From NCBI GenBank assembly GCA_029560815.1, contig JAKQKF010000536.1:1-47326 (forward strand): 47,326 nt of DNA, read 5' to 3'. The translations under genes were made by a program, and so were the position numbers. The stretch comes from a bacterium. GTDB lineage: Bacteria > KSB1 > UBA2214. Positions 24,932-33,728 of the stretch are shown here, one piece after another; the first letter of the stretch is position 1; each line of letters opens with the position of its first letter. The notes beneath the pieces were generated by a model. That model saw only the letters and a program-made list of their open reading frames with translations. It searched no databases and was not told the origin of the DNA.

Positions 24932-25942
24932 ATGTCCGCTACCCTCCTTGATATCTCCAAAAAATCCGGCTTTTCAGTCTCCACCGTCTCACGCGTTCTC
25001 CACGGAAGCAGCTCCAAATCCAAGATCAGTAAAGCGACCTCTGAGGTCATCCGCAATATCGCACGGGAGATGGGCTACCATCCCAACCTGCTCGCCCAGA
25101 GTCTGCGTTTGAGCCGGACCAGAGATATCGGTATCATCGTCACCGATATCGGTAATCCCTTTTTCGCCACGATGGTCAAGAGCATTGCCCGTGAGGTCCG
25201 CAGCAGAGGATACAGCCTCATCGTTTGTGACAGCGACGAGGATACCCTGCTTGAGAAGGCGGCCGTGAACCTCCTCCTCAGTAAAAAGGTGGCTGGTCTG
25301 ATCATAGCGCCTGTCGGCATCGAGAGCGCCCACCTGCGCCAGTTGCAGGAGGAGGGGGGCCTTTTTGTCACCGTCGATCGTTGTTTTGATGAACTGGATA
25401 TTGATTCGGTCTCGGTCGACAATACCAGGGGTTCTTATTTGGCCGTCTCCCATCTGATCGGGATGGGACACAAAAAGATCGCCTTCATTCAGGGACTGGA
25501 AGGTACGGCCGTCAATACGGCCAGACTGGCGGGGTACCGCAAGGCGATGGCCGAGTCCGGTTTGCCCTATGATCCTCATCTGGTGGTTGGAGATGATTTC
25601 CGCGCCCGCAACGGGTATCTGCAGACTAAACTGCTGGTAAAACGGAAAATAAGACCAACAGCGATCTTTGCTTCCAGCGATTTGATCGCTTTGGGCGCAC
25701 TCGAGGCGTTGAAGGAGGAAAGGATTCATGTACCGCAAGAGGTCTCCATAGCTTCTTTCGATGATCCCGGCTTTGCCACTTTCCTCTCCCCGGCGTTGAC
25801 CGCGGTGGAACAGCCGGTCGAAAAAATGGGCGAGCTGGCTGCAGCGCTGCTTTTCCGCCATCTCGCCGAACCCGAGACGCCTGCGAAAAAGATACTCCTT
25901 GATCCACAACTGCAGATCCGCGAATCTGTGGCCCGGATTTGA
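24932..25942 (+). CDS. LacI-family transcriptional regulator
   Basis: A 336-aa repressor. The N-terminal helix-turn-helix is typical: LLDISKKSGFSVSTVSRVLHG (5-25, recognition helix SVSTVSRV), then a hinge helix ending in NLLAQSLR. Residues about 65-330 are a periplasmic-binding-protein-like sensor domain with IGIIVTDIGNPFF, HLIGMGHKKIAFI, ARLAGYRKAM, IFASSDLIALGALEALKE and ISIASFDDPGF-like segments (here VSIASFDDPGF), as in ribose- and purine-type regulators of the RbsR/PurR group. It is the first gene of the long plus-strand locus, 25 bp before the TonB receptor gene, and two matching operators precede it. It probably represses the locus and itself until a sugar-like inducer binds. The inducer is unknown; ribose or a ribosyl compound is my inference from context. 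Confidence 0.95.
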   Translation: MSATLLDISKKSGFSVSTVSRVLHGSSSKSKISKATSEVIRNIAREMGYHPNLLAQSLRLSRTRDIGIIVTDIGNPFFATMVKSIAREVRSRGYSLIVCDSDEDTLLEKAAVNLLLSKKVAGLIIAPVGIESAHLRQLQEEGGLFVTVDRCFDELDIDSVSVDNTRGSYLAVSHLIGMGHKKIAFIQGLEGTAVNTARLAGYRKAMAESGLPYDPHLVVGDDFRARNGYLQTKLLVKRKIRPTAIFASSDLIALGALEALKEERIHVPQEVSIASFDDPGFATFLSPALTAVEQPVEKMGELAAALLFRHLAEPETPAKKILLDPQLQIRESVARI

Positions 25943-25967
25943 ACGGGCTTTCATAAAAGGAGCCGAG

Positions 25968-28925
25968 ATGATGGTCCAGAAATTCCGTAACATCCTCCAT
26001 TTTCTTCCGCTTGTTGTTACAGCCGGACTGCTGCAGCTGCAGCCTCTGCACGCCGGAACCACCGGCAAGATTGCCGGCAAGGTGATCGATGCCAAAAGTC
26101 AGGAGCCTCTGACTGGCGTCAATGTGCTGATCGCCGGGACCAGTATGGGCAATGTCAGCCGGCCTGACGGAGAGTTCTTCATTCTCAACGTCCCGCCGGG
26201 AACCTATACGGTCCGCTTTTCCATCCTCGGCTATTCAGCCGCGACGCGTAAGAATGTCACCGTCCTTGTTGATCAGACAACGCGCCTGGAGCTCGCCATG
26301 ACGCCCGCCGAACTGGAGGGCGAGGATGTCGTCGTTGTTGCGCAGCGCCCCGTCGTCGAAAAGGATGTGACAGCAAGCGTTCAGATAGTCGATGCCAAGA
26401 GCATGGAGAGGTCCTGGGTTCGCACGGTGAGGGATGCGGTCGAGAGCCAGACCGGTATCTTTAGTGTTTCGCCCTCTCTGGGATGGACACGCGGGCAGAC
26501 GACCGCTTTCATCCGCGGCAGCTCGATCGTTCAGGCTACCTACATGATCGACAATCTGTCGGTCAACAGTGGGCTGCTCTCGGACAATTATTCCGGTTTC
26601 AACACCTCCACCATCCAGGAGATTTCGGTCCAGACCGGCGGTTACAACGCCGAATACGGCGAGGCGCGCTCGGCGGTGGTCAACATCGTCTCGAAGGAGG
26701 CGAGCAGCGGGTTGCATGGCTCCGCCCTGGTTCGCATGCGCCCGGCCGGGACCTACCACTTCGGACGCGATTTCTACAGCCATGATAATTATGACTGGCG
26801 ATATTTTGATCAGGACTACTGGACCAGGCAGGCCACTGATCCTCTGAACGCCGAGTTTTTCGGCAGAAAACCAGACTCGCTACTTGCCGCCTGGCGTCGT
26901 CAAATCACGCCTAATGACACGCTGGCCAATTATAACCAGCGCGCTGAATATGAGCTGGAGAGCACCCTCTATGGCGCTCTCTACAAGAACCTCACCTTTC
27001 TCATCTCCGGCCGCTACAAGCGCGCGGTGGATATTTTTCCACAGGCTATTCCCTACAATCCGGAACACAACTTCCAGGGCTATCTCAACTATGCGGTTTC
27101 GCCCGCCTTCAAGCTTCGTCTGGGCGGTTTTATCGGCGGCTGGGAGACCGCCGATTATCCCTCAGTCAACTACAATACAGGTGAATCGGCGCAGGAGGCG
27201 GATTGGCTGGCGCCGATGCGCGTTGATGAACAGTATGCCCGCGCCAAGTACAACCCGTGGGGCGCCATTTACCGCTTTTATCCCGAATTGCGCAAATGGT
27301 CGCAGATCTACCTCAAAGCGACCCATGTTCTCAACCCTCAATCCTTTTACGAAATCACCGCCAGCTATCTCAAGGATGACATGGACCGCTCCGATCGGAA
27401 CGATGTCGTGCCCGATTCACTGTGGGCGAGGCGCGACGACGTGCAAAAGATGGTCAACCGCTTCCTCGATGCCGGCTACTACCAATGCTGGTCGCATAAC
27501 TATTCCACTATCTACCAGATCAAGGGCGATTATACCAATCAGGTGACCCCGCACCATCTGCTCAAAACCGGTGCCATGGTGCGCAAGTTCGACTTTTTCT
27601 ACGAGAGCTTCCAGGGAGTGTTTGAAGGTGGCAACCGCTGGAATCTGCTCAACGTTTTCGCCGGTCGACCCTACGAAGGCGCCTTTTATCTGCAGGACAA
27701 GATCGAGGTTCCGGGCCTGGTGATCAACGCCGGTTTTCGCGGCGATTTCTTCAATCAGAACCGCGATGCGGCGAAGCACATGTTCGACCCCCTGGCTTTT
27801 CTCCCCACCACACCGGGGCATGACCCCGCCAAGCCGGTGGGCTATCCCGGCAAGCCGGAGACGGAGCGCACCCGGACCCAGTTCGCCTTCGCGCCGCGGC
27901 TCGGTATCTCCCATCCCATCAGCGACAAATCCGTGCTGCGTTTTGTCTACGGCCATTTCTATCAGCGCCCTTCATGGACCAAGATGTTCGGACTGCCCTT
28001 CGTCAACTACACGGAAGATGTAAACACCGTGCTCGATCCCTATGCCAATCAGATCACCTACATGGAAGAGTGGCAGGGCTATTATGGCAATCCCCGTATG
28101 AGCTACGAACGGACCATTCAATACGAGTTAGGTTTTGACAGCAACATCCGCGATCGTTTCAAGCTCAGTCTGACGGGATACTACAAAGATGCGACCAGAG
28201 AGGCGACGGTAGTCACCGGCATCTACCCCAATCCGGCCCTTTACAGCGCTACCAAGGCGTTGATGGTGAGCAATTCCGGTTATTCGGATGTCCGCGGCAT
28301 CGAAACCAAACTTGACTCCCGTTTCAACGGCTTTTTCAATTTTGGCATCAGCCACGATATGTACTGGTCGGCCGGAGGCGAGGTTGGCTATCGCAAGATC
28401 TACGAACCGGGATCCGCCAATATCAGTATCCCCAAGGGCATGAACCAGTACGAAGGGGTGTGGAGCAGTTTTCACAAGGTCAAGGGGTTCCTCAACCTCT
28501 TCTTTGACAAGGGGTATGGACCCCAGGTGTGGGGCTGCACACCGCTCAGCGATCTCAACATCTATCTCTACACCTGGTGGCGCAGCGGAGAGCCCTATAC
28601 CTACCATGCTCCGGGTGATATTTCAACTGAACCAAACAACCGCCGTTGGTTCAGCTATTACCAGACCAATCTCAAAGTTGCCAAGGGGGTAACCTTCGGG
28701 AGCATGCGCACGGAATTGAGTGTCGAGGTGAAGAATCTTTTCAACAGCAAGTTTCTGGTGAGGCTGGGTGGTGATGACATGGTGCGCTGGCAGGAGAATC
28801 CCGATCTCCCCGAAAAAGAGCGCCTCCCCAGGAACTGGTTTTCTAATGAATACGACGAGTGGAGCTGGTATTCCTACGAGGTGCCTCCCCGTCAGGTCTA
28901 TCTGCAAGCCAAGGTTGAGTTTTGA
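25968..28925 (+). CDS. TonB-dependent outer-membrane receptor
   Basis: A 985-aa outer-membrane receptor for energised uptake of large or scarce substrates. AAAAGGAG precedes the start; the ATG at 25971 is an equally good alternative. Residues 1-29 are a signal peptide. Residues about 33-115 form a carboxypeptidase-regulatory-like domain (GKIAGKVIDAKSQEPLTGVN, VPPGTYTVRFSILGY), as in many FCB receptors. The plug domain (about 130-245) has the RDAVESQTGIF and IQEISVQTGGYNAEYGEA segments. The remainder is a barrel ending in Phe (LQAKVEF), the usual insertion signal. I see no SusD partner gene. It follows the lacI-type gene by 25 bp and is probably co-transcribed, so it should import the substrate that induces the locus. 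Confidence 0.93.
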   Translation: MMVQKFRNILHFLPLVVTAGLLQLQPLHAGTTGKIAGKVIDAKSQEPLTGVNVLIAGTSMGNVSRPDGEFFILNVPPGTYTVRFSILGYSAATRKNVTVLVDQTTRLELAMTPAELEGEDVVVVAQRPVVEKDVTASVQIVDAKSMERSWVRTVRDAVESQTGIFSVSPSLGWTRGQTTAFIRGSSIVQATYMIDNLSVNSGLLSDNYSGFNTSTIQEISVQTGGYNAEYGEARSAVVNIVSKEASSGLHGSALVRMRPAGTYHFGRDFYSHDNYDWRYFDQDYWTRQATDPLNAEFFGRKPDSLLAAWRRQITPNDTLANYNQRAEYELESTLYGALYKNLTFLISGRYKRAVDIFPQAIPYNPEHNFQGYLNYAVSPAFKLRLGGFIGGWETADYPSVNYNTGESAQEADWLAPMRVDEQYARAKYNPWGAIYRFYPELRKWSQIYLKATHVLNPQSFYEITASYLKDDMDRSDRNDVVPDSLWARRDDVQKMVNRFLDAGYYQCWSHNYSTIYQIKGDYTNQVTPHHLLKTGAMVRKFDFFYESFQGVFEGGNRWNLLNVFAGRPYEGAFYLQDKIEVPGLVINAGFRGDFFNQNRDAAKHMFDPLAFLPTTPGHDPAKPVGYPGKPETERTRTQFAFAPRLGISHPISDKSVLRFVYGHFYQRPSWTKMFGLPFVNYTEDVNTVLDPYANQITYMEEWQGYYGNPRMSYERTIQYELGFDSNIRDRFKLSLTGYYKDATREATVVTGIYPNPALYSATKALMVSNSGYSDVRGIETKLDSRFNGFFNFGISHDMYWSAGGEVGYRKIYEPGSANISIPKGMNQYEGVWSSFHKVKGFLNLFFDKGYGPQVWGCTPLSDLNIYLYTWWRSGEPYTYHAPGDISTEPNNRRWFSYYQTNLKVAKGVTFGSMRTELSVEVKNLFNSKFLVRLGGDDMVRWQENPDLPEKERLPRNWFSNEYDEWSWYSYEVPPRQVYLQAKVEF

Positions 28926-28942
28926 GAAGGAGTGGAGCGGTC

Positions 28943-30895
28943 ATGACGAAAAAAGCCATCTATCATGGGAACAGCGGGGCTGTACAGATCTTGTTTTTGA
29001 CGATCTGGCTTCTCCTGGTTGCCGGTACTCCTCTTCAAGCGCAGATCACCTGGGCGAAGCAGACCCTCACGCGCGGACGGCTCTGGAGTACGCTGTGGAA
29101 TTCCTTTCAGTATGGCGATCCCACCGAAACCGAGAACGCTTTTTACACCCTCGATTATCCCGGCTATTCCAAAGCGGCTGACCTCAGCGATGCCCTGAAC
29201 TATTGCGAAGCGGCCGGCTATACGATTTATGGTGTGCGGGACGGCATGGCGGGGGCCTATTCGATTAACTCCCGCTATTTTCCCTCCGGCACCTTTGTCT
29301 TTCCGACGGAGGAGACTCTCCTGACCAGGAATTACAATTTCCGGGATCCCTTTATGGCCGGCGAGGAGATCGTCACTGGCGGCCACCATGTCAATGTGCT
29401 CAATCTGGATGTCTCGCGGCGCAGCATGGTCTGGTCGATCCCTAAATACAACTCTTTCATCATCCACGAGGTGATGATCACCAATATGGACTTTAGCACC
29501 GTGGACAGTCTCTATTACGGGCAGCGCTATGGCATCCGTGTGACCCAGCGATCAGGGAGCAGGGGTGATGAAAAATATGGATGGCACCGCGAAGGAGGTT
29601 ACTTTTACTTTTATGATCATCAGCAGTTTCGATTCCAGGATGAGGTGCCGGTGGAATGGACTTTTGGCGTCGGCCCACAGCGCGGCGATATTGGCGATGC
29701 GCGTGATATCTATGCGCGCGGTTCACTCGAGCATGAGCTTGATGCGCCGGGGTATATCACGGCAGTTGTGCTGGATTCCGCCAGCGGTCGTGTTTTTCAG
29801 AATATTCTTGAACATACCGGGCAGGGAGTGACCGAAGGGGCCCTGGAACCGGACATCATGTTCACGCAGGAGGTCTCTCTGCCCTCCCGCTTCAAGCAGG
29901 TGATGACGCATGAGCAGCCTCATCTCTCCTGGGACGAAGCGCGTGCAGCGGGCGGTGAGGGAGGTAACAAGTATGAGCGCAGGCCGGAGTTTCTGGTCAG
30001 CGTCGGACCGTTCACGCTGCCTGCCTTTGCGACGATCAAAGTGGTCTTCGCCGAGGTGATCGGCGAAATGGAGCGGGAAAAGATCGTCGCCGGGGGGATC
30101 GACAATATCGACCGGCTTGCGGTCGAGTCGCTGGCTGCCCTGCACGCAAACGTCCTGGCTGCCCGGGAATTGTATGCCAACCACTATATGCCGGATCATT
30201 TTCCACCTCCGACGCCGACCGATGGCGAAAACAGCCTGACGCTGCTGACCAATCCGGGAACCATCACCATCGAATTTCCGCCTGTACCGGAGAGCTACAT
30301 CGATCCGCTCACGGGTGTCAACGATTTCGCTGGCTACCGGATCTACCGCTCCACCTATTTCACGATAGGTCCCTGGACGCTGCTGGCCGATTTGCCCAGG
30401 TCTGCGGTAACGCTGACAGACGGCAAGGTACGCTATGTCGATGAGACCCTCCAGTACGGAGTCGGTGCCTATTATTGCGTAACCACTTACGACAGTGATG
30501 GTAATGAGAGCGGCAAAGTCAACAACAACCGTTTCCCTGTCTACGCGCAGATGCCGATCAATGATCAGTTCCCGGAGCAAGTTTATGTCGTCCCCAATCC
30601 CTTTCGCCAGCACAGCCGCTTGACCGGGACGGGAGAGCGCTACCGCCTCGAATTTACCAGCGTGCCGCCTAAATGCCGGATCTCCATCTACACCCTCTTC
30701 GGTGAACTGGTCAAGGAGATCGAGCATGATGACGGCAGCGGTTCGACCGCATGGGGCAGCATTGTGCAGGCGGACTATATGCTCAATAATTGGGCCCTGA
30801 GTGTCGCTCCGGGAGTCTATGTTTTTAAAGTCGAGTCCCTGGTCCCCGGCCAGGAGGGCAAATATCATATCGGCAAATTCGCAATCATCCGATGA
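28943..30895 (+). CDS. Exported protein with C-terminal secretion tail
   Basis: A 650-aa protein I cannot assign to a named family. I chose the ATG at 28943, after GGAGCGG; an in-frame TTG at 28922 overlaps the receptor's 3' end. Residues about 14-34 form a signal peptide ending in LQAQ. The body is rich in Tyr, Trp and Phe. Near residues 430-530 an Fn3-like module is suggested by DFAGYRIYRSTYF and VTTYDSDGNESG. The C-terminus (about 545-650) starts with VYVVPNPFRQ and includes CRISIYTLFGELVKEIEHDD and PGVYVFKVES, like FlgD/type IX-sorting tails. It lies between the TonB receptor and a PorV-like protein, an arrangement suggesting a surface-exposed substrate-binding partner. Role inferred only. 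Confidence 0.75.
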   Translation: MTKKAIYHGNSGAVQILFLTIWLLLVAGTPLQAQITWAKQTLTRGRLWSTLWNSFQYGDPTETENAFYTLDYPGYSKAADLSDALNYCEAAGYTIYGVRDGMAGAYSINSRYFPSGTFVFPTEETLLTRNYNFRDPFMAGEEIVTGGHHVNVLNLDVSRRSMVWSIPKYNSFIIHEVMITNMDFSTVDSLYYGQRYGIRVTQRSGSRGDEKYGWHREGGYFYFYDHQQFRFQDEVPVEWTFGVGPQRGDIGDARDIYARGSLEHELDAPGYITAVVLDSASGRVFQNILEHTGQGVTEGALEPDIMFTQEVSLPSRFKQVMTHEQPHLSWDEARAAGGEGGNKYERRPEFLVSVGPFTLPAFATIKVVFAEVIGEMEREKIVAGGIDNIDRLAVESLAALHANVLAARELYANHYMPDHFPPPTPTDGENSLTLLTNPGTITIEFPPVPESYIDPLTGVNDFAGYRIYRSTYFTIGPWTLLADLPRSAVTLTDGKVRYVDETLQYGVGAYYCVTTYDSDGNESGKVNNNRFPVYAQMPINDQFPEQVYVVPNPFRQHSRLTGTGERYRLEFTSVPPKCRISIYTLFGELVKEIEHDDGSGSTAWGSIVQADYMLNNWALSVAPGVYVFKVESLVPGQEGKYHIGKFAIIR

Positions 30896-30937
30896 TCTCC
30901 GGTCAAGGGGCAAGACCCAGCATAAGGGAGTTATTCC

Positions 30938-31954
30938 ATGAGAGTTAATTGGACAAGAAGGGGCCTGACCGGCCTTCTGGTAGTGCTTCTGGAAGCCGGC
31001 GCTGTACTGGCCCAATCCGGCATCATCCCGGCGGATATCGAGCGCGTCGGCCAGACCGGCTGGCAGTTTCTCAAGATCAATGCGGATGCGCGTCAGGCTG
31101 CTCTGGGGGGGTGCTACGCTGCGCTCGGAGACGGCAACGCCAACGGCATCTTCGGCAACCCCAGCGCCGTCGCGGAGGTAAAACGTATCGACGTGCAGCT
31201 CAACCATGCCGCCTGGTTTGCCGATATCACCTATGAGTCGGTGGCTGCGGCCTGGAATCTGGGACGGTGGGGGACAGTGGCGGCCAGCGCGGTCATCCTT
31301 GACTATGGCGACATGGCTGAAACCATCAATATCGAGAAGAGCGGCGTCGGAACTGTTCCCACGGTCACCGGCCGCACCTTCTCCGCCAGCGATATCGCCG
31401 TGGGTGCGGGCTATGCTGCCAGGATTACGGACGCGCTCTTGGTCGGAGGCAGCGCTCGCTGGCTGCGGCAGGGCATCGCTGAACTGTCGATGAGCAACAT
31501 CTCTTTTGATTTCGGTACCACCTATTACACAGGACTGCGCTCTTTGCGCCTCTGCCTGGTTGCGCGCAACTTTGGCCCGGATTCACGTTTCGGGGGGTGG
31601 AGCGAGCAGTATCAAACCGAAGCGGTCTTTGTGCGCATGCCCATCGATTTTCGCTTGGGTCTGGCGATGGACTTTTTTGATGCCCCGGGAAGCCGCCATC
31701 AGCTCACCACTACGGCGGATTTTTCCCACCCCAATGATGGCCCGGAAAAGGCCCAGGTCGGCGCTGAATACAGCTATGACAAAATGGCCTTTCTACGCTG
31801 CGGCTACAAGTTCAACTATAGCGAGCAGCGTTTCACCCTCGGCGCAGGACTCCATTACTCGGTCGGCTCGGCATCCGGCACCCTGAGCTATGCCTATGTC
31901 GATTTTGGTGCGCTGACGCGGGTTCATATCTTCTCCATGGGATTCAGCTACTGA
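30938..31954 (+). CDS. PorV/PorQ-family outer-membrane protein
   Basis: A 338-aa protein with a signal peptide (about 8-25) and a predicted beta-barrel. The segment FLKINADARQAALGGCYAALG followed by NANGIFGNPSAVAEV is the recognisable N-terminal signature of the PorV/PorQ family. PorV is the outer-membrane component of type IX secretion that carries cargo from the translocon to the attachment machinery. A copy beside a tail-bearing exported protein suggests a dedicated partner for that cargo or a specialised barrel. GGGAG precedes the start, and the stop overlaps the next ATG (TGATG), so the two are coupled. The core type IX genes are not in this window. Confidence 0.82.
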   Translation: MRVNWTRRGLTGLLVVLLEAGAVLAQSGIIPADIERVGQTGWQFLKINADARQAALGGCYAALGDGNANGIFGNPSAVAEVKRIDVQLNHAAWFADITYESVAAAWNLGRWGTVAASAVILDYGDMAETINIEKSGVGTVPTVTGRTFSASDIAVGAGYAARITDALLVGGSARWLRQGIAELSMSNISFDFGTTYYTGLRSLRLCLVARNFGPDSRFGGWSEQYQTEAVFVRMPIDFRLGLAMDFFDAPGSRHQLTTTADFSHPNDGPEKAQVGAEYSYDKMAFLRCGYKFNYSEQRFTLGAGLHYSVGSASGTLSYAYVDFGALTRVHIFSMGFSY

Positions 31955-32736
31955 TGCGTCCCTGGAGAATAATACCTCTCCTGGCAAGTGCCCTGGCACT
32001 CGTCTCGTGCAAGGAGGATGCGCCACTGGGTAATCCTCCGGATTATCTGGTCGAGGTGCATGAGAGCGCTACCTTTGATTATCTGCTCTACGAGCCCTTA
32101 AACCGCAGCCTCGCGGAGAATGGCCGCTATCCCCTGATCATCTCCCTGCACGGGATTGGCGAACGCGGCAGCGATCCGCATTTGCTGCGCCGGGACGGCC
32201 TTCCGGCTGTGGTCGAGACGGATGCGGATTTCCCCTTCTACCTCATTGCACCGCAATGCCCGGCGACGACAGAGTGGTACTATCATCGCACTGATACACT
32301 CACCCACGCCTTCATCCGTTTGATGCTGGCGCGCTATCCGATCGATCCCGCGCGGGTCTATCTGACCGGCTACAGCATGGGAGGAATCGGCACCTGGGAC
32401 ATGGCCATCCGGCATCCGCAATGGTTCGCGGCCATTGTGCCCATCGCTGCCCGGAGGGAATCCTACTGGGATCCGTGTTCGATGACTGGCATCCCGGTCC
32501 GGGCTTTTCATGGTGCACTGGATGAGGTTGTACCACTGGCTGCGGGGCAGGATGTGGTCGACGCTTTCGCTGCTTGCGGCGGGGATGTCAAATTCACGGT
32601 CTATCCCGGAGTCTACCATGATTCCTGGACGCGGACCTACAATTCCAAAGCACTCTTCGAATGGCTGCTGCAGCAGCGTAAAGAGCACGTAAATGACGGA
32701 ACCGATTCAAGATACGGAGCGAAGAGGCCTTCATGA
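31954..32736 (+). CDS. Lipoprotein alpha/beta hydrolase (esterase/peptidase type)
   Basis: A 260-aa lipid-anchored hydrolase. The signal peptide ends in a good lipobox (LVSC, C19). The alpha/beta-hydrolase core shows the oxyanion segment SLHGIGERG (64-72), the nucleophile elbow GYSMGG with S141, the acid D190 in HGALDEVVP and H222 in YHDSW, giving a complete catalytic triad. The family (predicted phospholipase/carboxylesterase, polyhydroxybutyrate-depolymerase-like) includes acyl and feruloyl esterases. Lipid anchoring places it in the periplasm or on the outer membrane. It overlaps the PorV-like gene by 1 bp and the ribokinase gene by 4 bp, so it is firmly part of the locus. It may remove an ester group from the imported compound. 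Confidence 0.87.
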   Translation: MRPWRIIPLLASALALVSCKEDAPLGNPPDYLVEVHESATFDYLLYEPLNRSLAENGRYPLIISLHGIGERGSDPHLLRRDGLPAVVETDADFPFYLIAPQCPATTEWYYHRTDTLTHAFIRLMLARYPIDPARVYLTGYSMGGIGTWDMAIRHPQWFAAIVPIAARRESYWDPCSMTGIPVRAFHGALDEVVPLAAGQDVVDAFAACGGDVKFTVYPGVYHDSWTRTYNSKALFEWLLQQRKEHVNDGTDSRYGAKRPS

Positions 32737-33680
32737 ATAAAGTGGTCGTGGTTGGGAGTGCAAATATCGATCTGATTATGCGCAGCCAGGAGCTCCCAAG
32801 AGTGGGCGAAACGCGTTGGGATGGTGTTTTTTCTTCCGCTCTTGGCGGAAAAGGGGCCAATCAGGCCATCGCCGCACAGCGAGCTGGAGCAGATGTCATC
32901 TTCATCGCCAGGGTCGGGAATGATGAATACGGGCGCAGCATGATCACAGCGTGCCGGCAGGCGGGAGTGGAGACCCGCTATATCGCCTCCGATCCGGATT
33001 TGCCCACGGGCATCGCCATGATCGGCATTGACCATCGGGGGCGTAACACTATTGTGGTATCCCCCGGAGCAAACGCCGGACTGCTGCCGGGCGATATTGA
33101 ACAGGCTGCGGCGGAGTTTCACAATGCCGACACCATCCTGTTGCAGCTCGAGGTACCGGCGGAATCGGTTGCCGCAGCTATCCGGCTGGCGGCCTCTTGC
33201 GGCCGTCAGGTGCTTCTCAATCCGGCCCCGGCAGTGGAGCTCGAAGACAGCCTTTACAAAGATTTACATGTCATCATTCCGAATGAGGTCGAGGCGGAGA
33301 TGCTCAGCGGCATCAGCGTCGCCGATCCGCCGGGACTCGCCGGGGCGGCTGCCTTTTTCCTGGACAAGGGCGTCCGGAATGTGGTGATCACACTCGGTGA
33401 GCGCGGTGTCTATGTGGCGGACCGGAAGGGGAGCGACCTTGTGTCCTCCTACAAGATTCTTCCGCTGGATACGACGGGCGCTGGTGATGTGTTTTGCGGA
33501 TTTCTGGCGAAAGCTCTGGCTAAAAACCGGACGATCACCGAAGCGGTGCATTGGGCAAATGCCGGGGCAGCCCTATCGACAACCCGTCTCGGCGCCATTC
33601 CCTCCATTCCAGACTGGCAGCAGGTCGAAGATTTTTTGCGGAGCAAGCCTGAAATGAACCACAGTCAAGGCGCATATTAA
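32733..33680 (+). CDS. rbsK: Ribokinase (PfkB family)
   Basis: A 315-aa cytoplasmic kinase that converts D-ribose and ATP to ribose 5-phosphate. The opening VVVGSANIDLIMR and the GGKGANQA motif (38-45) match ribokinase rather than fructokinase or adenosine kinase. PfkB signature 2 is DTTGAGDVFCG (246-256) with catalytic base D252. The segment LLNPAPA is also typical of ribokinases. The product ends about where E. coli RbsK does, at 309 aa. It overlaps the esterase gene by 4 bp. Its presence with four ADP-ribosylglycohydrolase-like genes is the main reason to think ribose is released from the imported substrate. A related pentose or deoxyribose kinase activity cannot be excluded. Confidence 0.9.
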   Translation: MNKVVVVGSANIDLIMRSQELPRVGETRWDGVFSSALGGKGANQAIAAQRAGADVIFIARVGNDEYGRSMITACRQAGVETRYIASDPDLPTGIAMIGIDHRGRNTIVVSPGANAGLLPGDIEQAAAEFHNADTILLQLEVPAESVAAAIRLAASCGRQVLLNPAPAVELEDSLYKDLHVIIPNEVEAEMLSGISVADPPGLAGAAAFFLDKGVRNVVITLGERGVYVADRKGSDLVSSYKILPLDTTGAGDVFCGFLAKALAKNRTITEAVHWANAGAALSTTRLGAIPSIPDWQQVEDFLRSKPEMNHSQGAY

Positions 33681-33691
33681 TTACCAGTAAT
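33680..33691. repeat. Short palindrome after the ribokinase gene
   Basis: ATTAC-CA-GTAAT, a 5-bp-arm inverted repeat at the ribokinase stop, 37 bp before the LVIVD gene. It could be a regulator half-site pair or chance; there is no promoter-like sequence beside it. Confidence 0.25.
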
Positions 33692-33728
33692 CGTACTATG
33701 GTCAATTCACCTAACAAAGGAGTGTCCC

